Source of the DNA: Desulfobacteraceae bacterium
Lineage (GTDB): Bacteria; Desulfobacterota; Desulfobacteria; Desulfobacterales; Desulfobacteraceae
DNA: 64,000 bases
Direction of reading: 5' to 3'
Assembly: GCA_016744295.1 (NCBI GenBank)
Contig: JADGEQ010000003.1
Location: forward strand, 175,180-239,179
The translations under genes and the position numbers were made by a program. The notes under the pieces are model-generated. The model ran no database searches and was not told the DNA's origin. It was given only the letters and a program-made list of their open reading frames with translations. Positions 7,736-15,769 of the stretch are shown piece by piece (within the stretch, counting starts at the first letter, position 1; each line of letters starts with the position of its first letter).

Positions 7736-9727
7736 CTAGAAGTCATATTGGACAACTACCTTAAAATCAAACCCGTTACAGGCCATGCCCTTGCCATCGT
7801 AATAATCCTGATCAAAGAGATTGTAAATATGGCCCCCAAGACTCAACCCGCTGTCCCACTTTTTTATCAGGGAAAGGTCGACCACGGTGAAGTATTCTTT
7901 TTCTTCATCGTCCGTATTATAAATCACCGCTCCCTTATAGGTCCCCCGGACAATGAACCGGGTTTCGATTTTGGGAATCATATAGCCCAGGCTTGCATGG
8001 AACGTATCTTCCGGGACATCTTCAAGATAATCACTCGTACGGTTCGCAGATTCATTCCGGGCATGGGCATAAACATAGCTGAGACCCATTGACAAACGAT
8101 CGGTGATATCGGTATTGGTTTCAAGTTCCATACCGTAAATTTTTGCTTCATCCATGTTCCACGGTACTTTATTAGTATCTTTTTCGATACGGTCGGTTAT
8201 ATCATTGTAAAAACCGGACAGGGCAACCTGGGCCTTATCAAAAAAGAGATATTTTGCACCCAGGGTGTAATTGATATTTTTCTCCGGGTCCAGTTTGTAC
8301 ATCTTACCCCCCTCCTCCATGTCGCCAAAGGTTGGAAACCGGGTTTTTTTGGCGATGGAGCCAAAGATCTGCACCCCGTTTTCCGCGGTCCAGGTCACCC
8401 CTGCCATGGGATCAAATTCGCCATTTGTATACCCGTCCAGATCCGCTATTTTTTTTGCATCAAAATCATGGTAGGCCAGACCCAGGACAGTTGTAAACTG
8501 CCCGAAGGAAAGCGTATCCTCGGCCGCAAAGGTCAGGGTGCTTGATTCGGACTCCTCCCAGGGATAACCAATTTCATCCCTTTGTTTATGCTTATCTTCA
8601 CGATATTGGACAGAAACACTTAATTCTCCGAATTGGTCCAAATTTGTATCGGAAAAAATAGAAAAACCATAGGAATCATCATCCCAGGTACATGTTGTTA
8701 TTTTTTCCGCAAGATTTTCACTGACATAGGAGGTGTATTCATCTTGATGGCTATGGTAAAATGCCATTGCCCGGAGGTCCCACCAATCGTTGAGTGAAAC
8801 TCGCCCGCCAACATCAGCGCCCGTGTCCACATACTCGTCATACCGGCCAAAGCTTGAATAACCGTCGTCAAAATTAAAGACCATGTTGTGGACATCGCTA
8901 AAGGGCCTGCCCCGTTCCATGTCAAAATGATACAAGGATGCATACATCTCTAATTGTTCTGTTGGCGCAAACCCCAACCGGGTCCAAAGATTGAGAGACT
9001 CTAAATCAGAATTGTTTTTTTTGTCTCCCGCATCAACAACCCTGGTGCGGGGGCGTCCATCCGAAGGTCCTTTATACCTTATAGATGTTTCCCTGGGTTC
9101 ATAATCATCTGAAAAACTGAGGGAGTCCCGTTTGTGATAGTCAACGGTTCCCAGTATTGAAAAACCGTTTTCAGCACCATAATTGAGGGTGGCAGTCCCA
9201 CGGTGATAGCCACCAAGTCCTCCTTCAGCGCTCACTGAACCTGCGATGCCTTGGACGCCCTTCCGGGTAATGATGTTGACGACGCCTCCCAGAGCATTGG
9301 GCCCGTAGAGGACAGAAGATGCCCCCTTGGTCACCTCGATTTTTCCGATGATCGAAGCGGGGATCTGCTGAAGGTCCAAGGGGCCGTTTTTGGTTTCATA
9401 GTAGGGTACACCGTCAATGAGCACCAATATGTTTTTTTGCTGAAAGCCTTGAATATTAATATTCAGCTCTCCTTTGGCCGTCCTCACCACATTGACGCCG
9501 GGTACATGTTGAAGGGCTTCGGCGGCGTTGGCAGCACCCATGCTTTCAATTTCTTGGGCGGTAATGGTATTGCTGATGGCAATATCCTGCACCCCGGAAG
9601 TGTCTTCTACCACAATTTCACCCAGGGTAAAGATATTATCCGTCTTCTCCTGGGCCACGGTGTAACTTGTCATTAAAAATAAACTCAAGCTAAAAACAGA
9701 TACCGCAAAAAGAATTTTCCTGTTCAT
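7736..9727 (-). CDS. TonB-dependent outer-membrane receptor 1
   Basis: An outer-membrane beta-barrel receptor for active uptake of a large scarce nutrient. The ATG at 9725-9727 is selected by an AAGGAG site 6 nt upstream and by the signal peptide that follows (cleavage likely after YTVAQ). A probable TonB box GEIVVED is near residue 36; the plug domain (about 50-160) includes VLIDGVPYY and LYGPNALGGVVNIITRKG; the barrel fills the rest and ends in Phe, as expected for outer-membrane assembly. It heads the series that continues with the TonB motor and an ABC importer. Resemblance to siderophore and BtuB-type receptors does not fix the ligand. Confidence 0.92.
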   Translation of the reverse strand: MNRKILFAVSVFSLSLFLMTSYTVAQEKTDNIFTLGEIVVEDTSGVQDIAISNTITAQEIESMGAANAAEALQHVPGVNVVRTAKGELNINIQGFQQKNILVLIDGVPYYETKNGPLDLQQIPASIIGKIEVTKGASSVLYGPNALGGVVNIITRKGVQGIAGSVSAEGGLGGYHRGTATLNYGAENGFSILGTVDYHKRDSLSFSDDYEPRETSIRYKGPSDGRPRTRVVDAGDKKNNSDLESLNLWTRLGFAPTEQLEMYASLYHFDMERGRPFSDVHNMVFNFDDGYSSFGRYDEYVDTGADVGGRVSLNDWWDLRAMAFYHSHQDEYTSYVSENLAEKITTCTWDDDSYGFSIFSDTNLDQFGELSVSVQYREDKHKQRDEIGYPWEESESSTLTFAAEDTLSFGQFTTVLGLAYHDFDAKKIADLDGYTNGEFDPMAGVTWTAENGVQIFGSIAKKTRFPTFGDMEEGGKMYKLDPEKNINYTLGAKYLFFDKAQVALSGFYNDITDRIEKDTNKVPWNMDEAKIYGMELETNTDITDRLSMGLSYVYAHARNESANRTSDYLEDVPEDTFHASLGYMIPKIETRFIVRGTYKGAVIYNTDDEEKEYFTVVDLSLIKKWDSGLSLGGHIYNLFDQDYYDGKGMACNGFDFKVVVQYDF

Positions 9728-9802
9728 CTCAATCTCCTTAGAATTAGCAACGCATCTTCTGATTATACCCATATTTTTATCTGTTCCCTGGCAGGAAATC
9801 TT

Positions 9803-9872
9803 ATAAACATAAAGTTGTTTATTGTCAACAAGTAGTGTATATAGGCCAAATTATAAACAATATTATGTTTTA
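9803..9872. promoter_or_regulatory. Pair of ATAAAC-N8-GTTTAT palindromes in a divergent promoter
   Basis: ATAAAC (9803-9808) and GTTTAT (9817-9822) form a perfect inverted repeat with an 8-nt spacer. A second copy at 9853-9872 has ATAAAC, 8 nt, then GTTTTA (one mismatch). The two centres are 50 bp apart, about five helical turns, on one face of the DNA. They lie between receptor 1 (minus) and the TiaS-like gene (plus), so a dimeric repressor or activator controlling both is plausible. The regulator is not identified. Confidence 0.4.
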
Positions 9873-9913
9873 TGGGAAAAAAATAACCAAATATTACCGC
9901 GAAGGAAATGATT

Positions 9914-10663
9914 ATGAAATACCTGGTCTGCATTGATGACACCGACATGCCTGGAACCAAGGGGACCGGGTGGCTGGTCCAGGAGCTATGCGAACAAATA
10001 CAAACCCTTGGATGGGGAACCTGCTCTGCCATAAGCCGCCATCAACTGTTTGTCCATGAAGACATCCCCTATACCTCCCACAACTCATCCATGTGTTTTG
10101 AACTATCTCTGGAAAAAAACCCCATGGAATCGGTTATTAAATTTATGGCCGACTATCTTGAAACCCGGTCCCAAAAAGGATCTGACCCCGGACTCTGTGT
10201 GGCAAAGCTGGACAGCAGTCTTGCCCGAAAAGAGCTGATTGCCTTTGGGAAAATGGCAAAACAGGCAGTGACCTCCAAGTCTGCGGCCTATGATCTTGCA
10301 CGGCAATCCGGGATTCATCTATCAGAACACGGGGGAACCGGTGACGGTGTTGTCGGTGCTGTTGCCGGGATTGGCTTACGGCTTTCCGGCGATGACGGTC
10401 GGTACAGGGGGTGGTACCATTTGGGCCAACCCGGCAATATTGTCAGTGTGGACAGCCTTTGCAGCTTTCCCTTTATCGACCAATTGGTAACCAGGTCGGG
10501 AACCGTACTATCCACAGATATGTCTGTTTCAATTGGATCGGAAAAAACCAAAACCGTTCGCATGGACAGCAGACAGGTGGTGGTGGTGGCAGAAAACGAA
10601 GCGGTCGACAAAACCGGCATAGAATACAGGACCATCACCAAGCAGGAAGCCAAGCAATATTAA
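9914..10663 (+). CDS. TiaS-like IDDTD-motif protein (single-domain)
   Basis: A 249-residue soluble protein that opens with CIDDTDMPGTKGTG, the nucleotide-binding signature of TiaS, the archaeal enzyme that uses ATP and agmatine to modify tRNA-Ile2. A second TiaS-like block, GGTGDGVVGAVAGIGLRL, is near residue 140. The OB-fold and zinc-ribbon regions of archaeal TiaS that hold the tRNA are absent, so tRNA modification is doubtful. The ATG at 9914 is preferred over that at 9908 because GAAGGAA is then 6 nt away. It diverges from receptor 1 and converges with the hydrolase gene, overlapping its stop by 4 nt. Its position inside a transport island suggests an ATP-dependent reaction on the imported or a related compound; this is inference. 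Confidence 0.65.
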   Translation: MKYLVCIDDTDMPGTKGTGWLVQELCEQIQTLGWGTCSAISRHQLFVHEDIPYTSHNSSMCFELSLEKNPMESVIKFMADYLETRSQKGSDPGLCVAKLDSSLARKELIAFGKMAKQAVTSKSAAYDLARQSGIHLSEHGGTGDGVVGAVAGIGLRLSGDDGRYRGWYHLGQPGNIVSVDSLCSFPFIDQLVTRSGTVLSTDMSVSIGSEKTKTVRMDSRQVVVVAENEAVDKTGIEYRTITKQEAKQY

Positions 10664-11529
10664 ATAAGGTTGATAAGCCAATTTAAAATAAGGGGCCATA
10701 TCTCTTTTTGGGCATTTTTGCAGGCAATCAGGCGGGGATGGGTATAATTTTCGGCAAACCCTGTTTCTTTTCCAAAAATCAGAACTTTTTTATGCTCACT
10801 TCCCAGAAGGGCTATCAACTTTTGAACCCCGGCCGGGGGGGCTATGATGTCTCCTGTTCCGGCAATGCCCAGGGCAGGAATATCAATTTGAGAAAGGGCT
10901 TTTTCATAATCAAATTTATCCCTGCCCTTCCATTTGCCCCAAAAATTCCAGGAGCACCACTGGGATAGAAACCCCTGGGTTTCATCCTCCGGACCCAGTT
11001 TGAATAATGGGCCCGGGGTTTTCCCCCAAATTTTAATAGAAAGCCAGAATAAAAGAATAACTATTTTCATTCCTAGTTTTGGTGCAGCCCCAAAGGATTG
11101 GGAACCGATCATTACCAATCCCTTGAATTTATACAACTGATCCGGGTTCCGGGCCAGGTACATCAGGGGAAGAAATCCCCCGCCACTATGGGCCACCCAG
11201 GTAACAGCCTGTTCCCGGGTTTCCTCTAATACTGTGTTAACGACCAGGGGGACATCATGGAGGGCATGCCCCTCTGCATCGGGGGTAAGATTTCCATAGA
11301 GGCTCTTTCCGTGGCCTGCCCACTCGTATATCCAGCAGTCAAACCCCTTGTTATTTAAAAACAGGGCCAATCGCCGACAGATGCCGCCATTTGAAAATGT
11401 TCCGTGGGTTAGAATAACAGGGGGAAATCTCGAAGATGCGAAAGAAAGGCGACCGAGTGAAATTCGGGAGCCCCCTTTCCCTTTAACCATGATTTTGTGA
11501 ATTGAATTAACAACCGTTGCTTGGCCCAT
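10660..11529 (-). CDS. Alpha/beta-hydrolase family protein
   Basis: A 289-residue alpha/beta hydrolase without a signal peptide. The oxyanion strand ILTHGTFSNGG is near residue 40, the nucleophile elbow WVAHSGGG carries Ser near residue 115, the acid is probably Asp in GTGDIIAPP and the base His in NYTHPRL near the C-terminus, so a full catalytic triad is present. A hydrophobic stretch (MKIVILLFWLSIKIWG, about 153-168) may form a lid or contact lipids. It lies between the two receptors; a role in hydrolysing an imported ester ligand is possible but unsupported. It could equally be a lipase or esterase. Confidence 0.75.
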   Translation of the reverse strand: MGQATVVNSIHKIMVKGKGGSRISLGRLSFASSRFPPVILTHGTFSNGGICRRLALFLNNKGFDCWIYEWAGHGKSLYGNLTPDAEGHALHDVPLVVNTVLEETREQAVTWVAHSGGGFLPLMYLARNPDQLYKFKGLVMIGSQSFGAAPKLGMKIVILLFWLSIKIWGKTPGPLFKLGPEDETQGFLSQWCSWNFWGKWKGRDKFDYEKALSQIDIPALGIAGTGDIIAPPAGVQKLIALLGSEHKKVLIFGKETGFAENYTHPRLIACKNAQKEIWPLILNWLINLI

Positions 11530-11653
11530 AAAAAAATCAAAAACTCATCATTGTTTGTCAATTAGGGTAAAAGAGTCTGCCAAATAAGAATCCATTTTTT
11601 TACCAACGCCTACACTATTCCAGAAAGCCTGTAAAGTGATTCTGGGTGCAAGG

Positions 11654-11694
11654 GATTCCTTCCCGGACCGATGTCAGCGGTCCGGGAAGGAATC
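11654..11694 (-). terminator. Strong stem-loop after receptor 2
   Basis: Perfect 16-bp arms GATTCCTTCCCGGACC (11654-11669) and GGTCCGGGAAGGAATC (11679-11694) with a 9-nt loop lie 20 nt past the receptor 2 stop. No T-run follows on either strand, so it may stop transcription only partly or protect the 3' end of the mRNA. Confidence 0.6.
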
Positions 11695-11714
11695 AGGCGA
11701 TTAATCCATTGGGG

Positions 11715-13697
11715 CTAAAATTTAACTTTCATGCCCACATAGGCGGTCCGGCCAGCCTGGGGGAATCCATAACTTTCCTCGTAATTTTCATCCAATAGAT
11801 TATCCACCCCGGCATAGACAACCCACATCTCCTTGAGCAGATTCTGTTCCAGCTTCACGTCCACAATTGAAAAATCATCCAGTTTTCTCTGGTTATAGTT
11901 ATTATCATAAGTATACTGATCCTTCACGTGCATAAAGCTTGCATAGGCCGTGAGGCCGAAGTCAAAGGTATAATTGGCAGCAAGGCTTATTTTATGCTTG
12001 GGCCGATATTCCAGTTCGTTCACCTGGGATCCGGCAGATTTGTCCTTTGTATCCAAATAGGAATATCCCAGCCGGATCATGCCGGTTTCCAAAAAGGCCT
12101 TGGACAACATGGCTTCAACGCCCTTAAATCGGTATTCATCGTTGTTTTCATATTTATCTGTTGCGTCGTTCTTTGCAATATAATTGTCCACATCATTCAG
12201 AAAAAATACAAGGTCCGCCGTCATGTCCCAGGGCAGTTGCTGGGTAATTCCGGCCTCATAATTATCCGATTGCTCGGTTGTCAGTTCGTCGTTGCCCGAG
12301 GGCTTTTCATAGAGGTTTCGAATGGATGCAAACCTAATTTTCCTGGCATAGGATGCCCGGAGGATGGTGGTTTGAGTCAGGTCATAGGAAGCCCCCAACA
12401 GATAACTGCCCTTGTCGTCATCCGAGCCCAGATCTTTTTTCTGCCAGTGATGGCTGTACCCTGCCACAAGACAGAGATCTTTGAAAAGCGTTAGATCATA
12501 TTCCAGGGCAAGGGCGTATAGATCGACCTCCTTTGAAATTGTATAGGGCACCAGGGGACCGTTCTTGGCCAGGATGGAACTACCTGCAGAATCAAAACTG
12601 TCTTTTTCACCGCTGGCGGAAAGGGAAATTTTTCCATAGGTGTTATAATCAAAGCTTCCCTGGAGGGTTGCCCCTTTTACCACGGTTTCATCTGTGGTGA
12701 TGTACCCGCCTTTCTGGGTAATAGTATTATAATACTTGCCATCATACCGGGCCTTGTCTTCCTCCATCTTATTAACAAATGCCCAGGTTCTGAAGGCAAA
12801 CACCCCGCCGGGGTCATATCCCATGGAAACCTGACCAAATTGCCCTGTATAATCCTCTGTCCGTTCATATTTGGGTTTTTTTGAAAACTTGTCTGTATTG
12901 TCGTTTATGCTGGAGGGCGGTTTGCCGTACTCCCCATTGCTGGCTCCGATGGAAACACCAAATTGAAGGGCATCGTTGGCCTGAAATCCCATATTTGCAA
13001 ACAGGTTCTCCCGCTCGTAGTCACTGTTCTCTCTAATGCCGCCGTCCTCCCCGGAGGTGGGGGTAAAATCCTTTGACACCAGATATCCGTCGGATTTTTC
13101 CTTGCTGGCTGAAACAAAAAAATCCACTTGCTCAGTTCCGCCGGAGATATCTGTCTGGGCATCGGGGTTGCCCCGTTCGTCAATACCTGCGGATACATTG
13201 CCCTTGAACCCCGGTGTTCCTTTTTTGGTGATGATATTGATGGCGCCTCCCAGTCCCCCCTGGCCGTAGAGCACTGAATGGTTGCCATAGTTCACCTTTA
13301 TCCGGGCGATATTTTCCACGGGAATGGTGGCCGGATCAAATTGTCCGTCATAGGTGGAGTTAAACGGGATTCCGTTTAACAGGAGTACGACGTGGCGGGA
13401 CCGAAGCCCTCTGATATTGACCCTTGGGATCCCCTGGGCCCCTTTTCTTATATCCAGACCCGGAAGAAGTTCCAGGGCCTTATCCAGGGTTTTCACATTC
13501 CGCAGTTCAATATCCTTGTCCGTAATCTGGCGAAGGGTGCCAATGGATTCCACGCCCCTCTCATCGGGGGCGGTTATCACCACTTCGCCCAGGGTGTAGA
13601 TATTGTCTGAAACCAATGCCTCTTCTGCTGATAAGGCCTGGGTCAGACCCAAGCCCAGGGATAAGAACAATAGCACCCCGATAAATTTTTTGACCAT
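11715..13697 (-). CDS. TonB-dependent outer-membrane receptor 2
   Basis: A second outer-membrane receptor, 660 residues, with signal peptide (residues 1-24), a likely TonB box GEVVITAP near residue 37, a plug domain (about 55-165; NIRGLRSRHVVLLLNGIPF and LYGQGGLGGAINIITKKG) and a barrel that ends in Phe. Its N-terminus shares the pattern DNIYTLGEVVI with receptor 1 (DNIFTLGEIVV), so the two may use the same TonB. AAAGGAGAGG lies upstream of the start. It is divergent from the second ABC importer, with which it probably forms a complete uptake route. Confidence 0.92.
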   Translation of the reverse strand: MVKKFIGVLLFLSLGLGLTQALSAEEALVSDNIYTLGEVVITAPDERGVESIGTLRQITDKDIELRNVKTLDKALELLPGLDIRKGAQGIPRVNIRGLRSRHVVLLLNGIPFNSTYDGQFDPATIPVENIARIKVNYGNHSVLYGQGGLGGAINIITKKGTPGFKGNVSAGIDERGNPDAQTDISGGTEQVDFFVSASKEKSDGYLVSKDFTPTSGEDGGIRENSDYERENLFANMGFQANDALQFGVSIGASNGEYGKPPSSINDNTDKFSKKPKYERTEDYTGQFGQVSMGYDPGGVFAFRTWAFVNKMEEDKARYDGKYYNTITQKGGYITTDETVVKGATLQGSFDYNTYGKISLSASGEKDSFDSAGSSILAKNGPLVPYTISKEVDLYALALEYDLTLFKDLCLVAGYSHHWQKKDLGSDDDKGSYLLGASYDLTQTTILRASYARKIRFASIRNLYEKPSGNDELTTEQSDNYEAGITQQLPWDMTADLVFFLNDVDNYIAKNDATDKYENNDEYRFKGVEAMLSKAFLETGMIRLGYSYLDTKDKSAGSQVNELEYRPKHKISLAANYTFDFGLTAYASFMHVKDQYTYDNNYNQRKLDDFSIVDVKLEQNLLKEMWVVYAGVDNLLDENYEESYGFPQAGRTAYVGMKVKF

Positions 13698-13735
13698 TTT
13701 TAAAACCTCTCCTTTTTAATATTTAGATGATGATA

Positions 13736-13777
13736 ATGGGTGTTGTTTTCAATAAGACCGGAAACAATCACACCCAT
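13736..13777. promoter_or_regulatory. Imperfect inverted repeat in receptor 2 / ABC promoter region
   Basis: ATGGGTGT (13736-13743) and ACACCCAT (13770-13777) are perfect arms, extended inward by TGTTT against AAACA with a small bulge. It lies 40 bp before the receptor 2 start and could be an operator or a leader hairpin. Directly beside it, GATGATGATAAT (13726-13737) resembles half of a Fur box, though the full 19-bp match is only about 13 of 19. Confidence 0.35.
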
Positions 13778-13878
13778 CCATTTTTGTCAAATAATTGTTG
13801 CTTTTAGGAGGATTCATCATTTATAAACAATGAATTTTCTAAAACCAACCTATACTGACCAATTTAATAGAGGTAGCC

Positions 13879-14913
13879 GTGGTACAGAATATCCAAAAGC
13901 AGAAAAATGGGCCGGGCAGGATAATATTTTATCTGCTTATCCTGGGGTCACCCCTGGGCCTGATTCTCATTTCTGTTTTTTTGGGTCGGTATCCCATCTC
14001 TGTTTCAGATGTGGTCACGGTTTTGTCCTCCCTTGCCAATGGCCATGGGGTAAACGAGATTCATTATTCCATTATTTTTCATGTCAGGCTGCCCAGGGCA
14101 ATTCTGGCTGCCCTGGTGGGGGGAAGTCTTGCCGTCAGCGGGGCTGCATTCCAGGGATTATTTCGAAATCCCCTGGTCAGTTCAGGCATGCTGGGGGTCT
14201 CTTCTGGAGCCGGATTCGGTGCTGCCCTGGCCCTTATTCTGTGCAATGGATTTTTTTATGTCTATTTCTTCTCATTTGCCTTTGGACTTGCAGCCGTGGG
14301 CCTGTGTTTTTTCATCAGTAGAATATGCGGTGGGACAAGACAGACAGTCACCCTTGTTTTGGGCGGGGTCATTGTGGGATCAGTTTTTTCGGCATTGATT
14401 TCATTTCTAAAATATGTGGCAGATCCCTATGACCAGTTGCCGGCCATTGTGTTCTGGCTCATGGGAAGTCTTTCCCGGGCCGAGTATTCCCTGATTGTTG
14501 TTGCGGGTATTCCCATGGTGCTGGGGTCGGCCGGCCTGATGATCATCCGGTGGCATCTGAATGTCCTTGCCATGGGGGACAAACAGGCACATTCTCTGGG
14601 GCTGAATGTCAATTTAAACCGAATCTTCATCATTTTCTGTGCCACCCTGGCCACGGCCGCTGCGGTCTGTGTCAGCGGGGTCATCGGTTGGATCGGGCTT
14701 GTGGTGCCCCACATGGGCAGGATGATGATCGGAAACAATAATAAAAGCCTTATACCGGTCTCCTTTTCCATTGGTGCCTGCTTTTTGATTGTGGTGGACA
14801 ATTTAAGCCGGATGATCAGCAGCAGTGAAATGCCCCTGGGCATTTTAACCGCCCTGGTGGGCGGTCCGTTTTTTATCTATCTTTTAAAACAGACAAAGGG
14901 AAGGGAATGGTAA
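13879..14913 (+). CDS. FecCD/BtuC-family ABC permease (second set)
   Basis: A 344-residue polytopic permease of the FecCD family. The start is a GTG at 13879 with AGAGG 6 nt upstream. Hydrophobic segments begin near residue 14. Family motifs include VRLPRAILAALVGGSLAVSGA (start of the conserved block near residue 60) and GVIGWIGLVVPHMGR near residue 262. It is the first gene of a permease-ATPase-binding protein operon, divergent from receptor 2. It is clearly paralogous to the permease at 379-1350 (shared LISFLKYVADP/LTSFLKYIADP and AIVFWLMGSL/AIVFWLLGSL). Confidence 0.92.
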   Translation: MVQNIQKQKNGPGRIIFYLLILGSPLGLILISVFLGRYPISVSDVVTVLSSLANGHGVNEIHYSIIFHVRLPRAILAALVGGSLAVSGAAFQGLFRNPLVSSGMLGVSSGAGFGAALALILCNGFFYVYFFSFAFGLAAVGLCFFISRICGGTRQTVTLVLGGVIVGSVFSALISFLKYVADPYDQLPAIVFWLMGSLSRAEYSLIVVAGIPMVLGSAGLMIIRWHLNVLAMGDKQAHSLGLNVNLNRIFIIFCATLATAAAVCVSGVIGWIGLVVPHMGRMMIGNNNKSLIPVSFSIGACFLIVVDNLSRMISSSEMPLGILTALVGGPFFIYLLKQTKGREW

Positions 14914-14929
14914 AAGGGGAGATAACAAC

Positions 14930-15769
14930 ATGCTGACCCTAAAAAATGCCGGGTTCTCCCATGGGCAAACAAAGATTTTCCAAGGGGTGAATTTAACCGT
15001 TCCAAGGGGAGAAACATTTTGCCTCCTGGGTCCCAACGGTTGTGGAAAAACAACCCTCATTGACTGTATTCTCGGTATTCTGAAACTTGCCCAGGGGGAT
15101 ATCTTTCTGGGCAAGGCTGGGTCTGGCAATAACGAGATTGGAAAACTTTCCTCCAGACAAATCGCCAGGATCGTAGCCTATGTTCCCCAAACCCACACCA
15201 TCCATTTTTCCTTTTCCGTGCTGGATATTCTTCTCATGGGCAGGACCCCCTATACCCCCTTTTATTCCTCGCCTAAACCTATGGAAATAAAACAGGCAGA
15301 AAAGCTTCTTGCCGCTTTGCACCTCTCCCATTTAAAAGACAGGGACTACACACGGCTCAGTGGTGGAGAACGCCAATTGGTGATGATCCTGAGGGCATTG
15401 ATCCAGGATACGCCCATGATTGTCATGGACGAGCCCACAGCCCATCTTGACTTTAAAAATGAACTCATGGTGCTTGAAACCATTGCAAATCTCATAAAAG
15501 ACAGGGGGATAACCCTGGTCATGGCCACCCATTTTCCCAACCATGCATTTTATTTTGAAAATGCCGGTATTCCGGTCAGGGTAGGGTTTATGGACCAGCA
15601 GCAACTGCATTTGGCAGGTTCCCCTTCCCAGGCATTAACCCAGGAAAATCTGGCCCGTTTTTACGGGGTTAAAACATCGGTGATCTCCCAGGCAGTTCCC
15701 GGAAAAGGAACCATAAAACAGATCATCCCTTTGCATACACTCCCCACAAACCCCATGGACTCCAAATGA
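14930..15769 (+). CDS. ABC transporter ATP-binding protein, FecE/BtuD type (second set)
   Basis: A complete 279-residue ATPase subunit: Walker A GPNGCGKTT near residue 36, Q-loop VPQT near 87, signature LSGGERQLV near 144, Walker B MIVMDEPTAHLD near 166 and H-loop ATHFP near 202. It powers the permease encoded 16 nt upstream. Its stop overlaps the start of the binding protein gene as ATGA. The last 40 residues extend beyond the usual core and have no recognised motif. Confidence 0.93.
   Translation: MLTLKNAGFSHGQTKIFQGVNLTVPRGETFCLLGPNGCGKTTLIDCILGILKLAQGDIFLGKAGSGNNEIGKLSSRQIARIVAYVPQTHTIHFSFSVLDILLMGRTPYTPFYSSPKPMEIKQAEKLLAALHLSHLKDRDYTRLSGGERQLVMILRALIQDTPMIVMDEPTAHLDFKNELMVLETIANLIKDRGITLVMATHFPNHAFYFENAGIPVRVGFMDQQQLHLAGSPSQALTQENLARFYGVKTSVISQAVPGKGTIKQIIPLHTLPTNPMDSK

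Noticed and set aside
11654..11694. Mobile-element end suggested by the long inverted repeat after receptor 2
   Set aside because: A single 16-bp stem with a 9-nt loop right after a stop codon is better explained as a transcript-end hairpin; no transposase or second copy was seen.
13726..13744. A full Fur box
   Set aside because: Only about 13 of 19 positions match the consensus and the second half is poor, so it is not listed as a Fur site.
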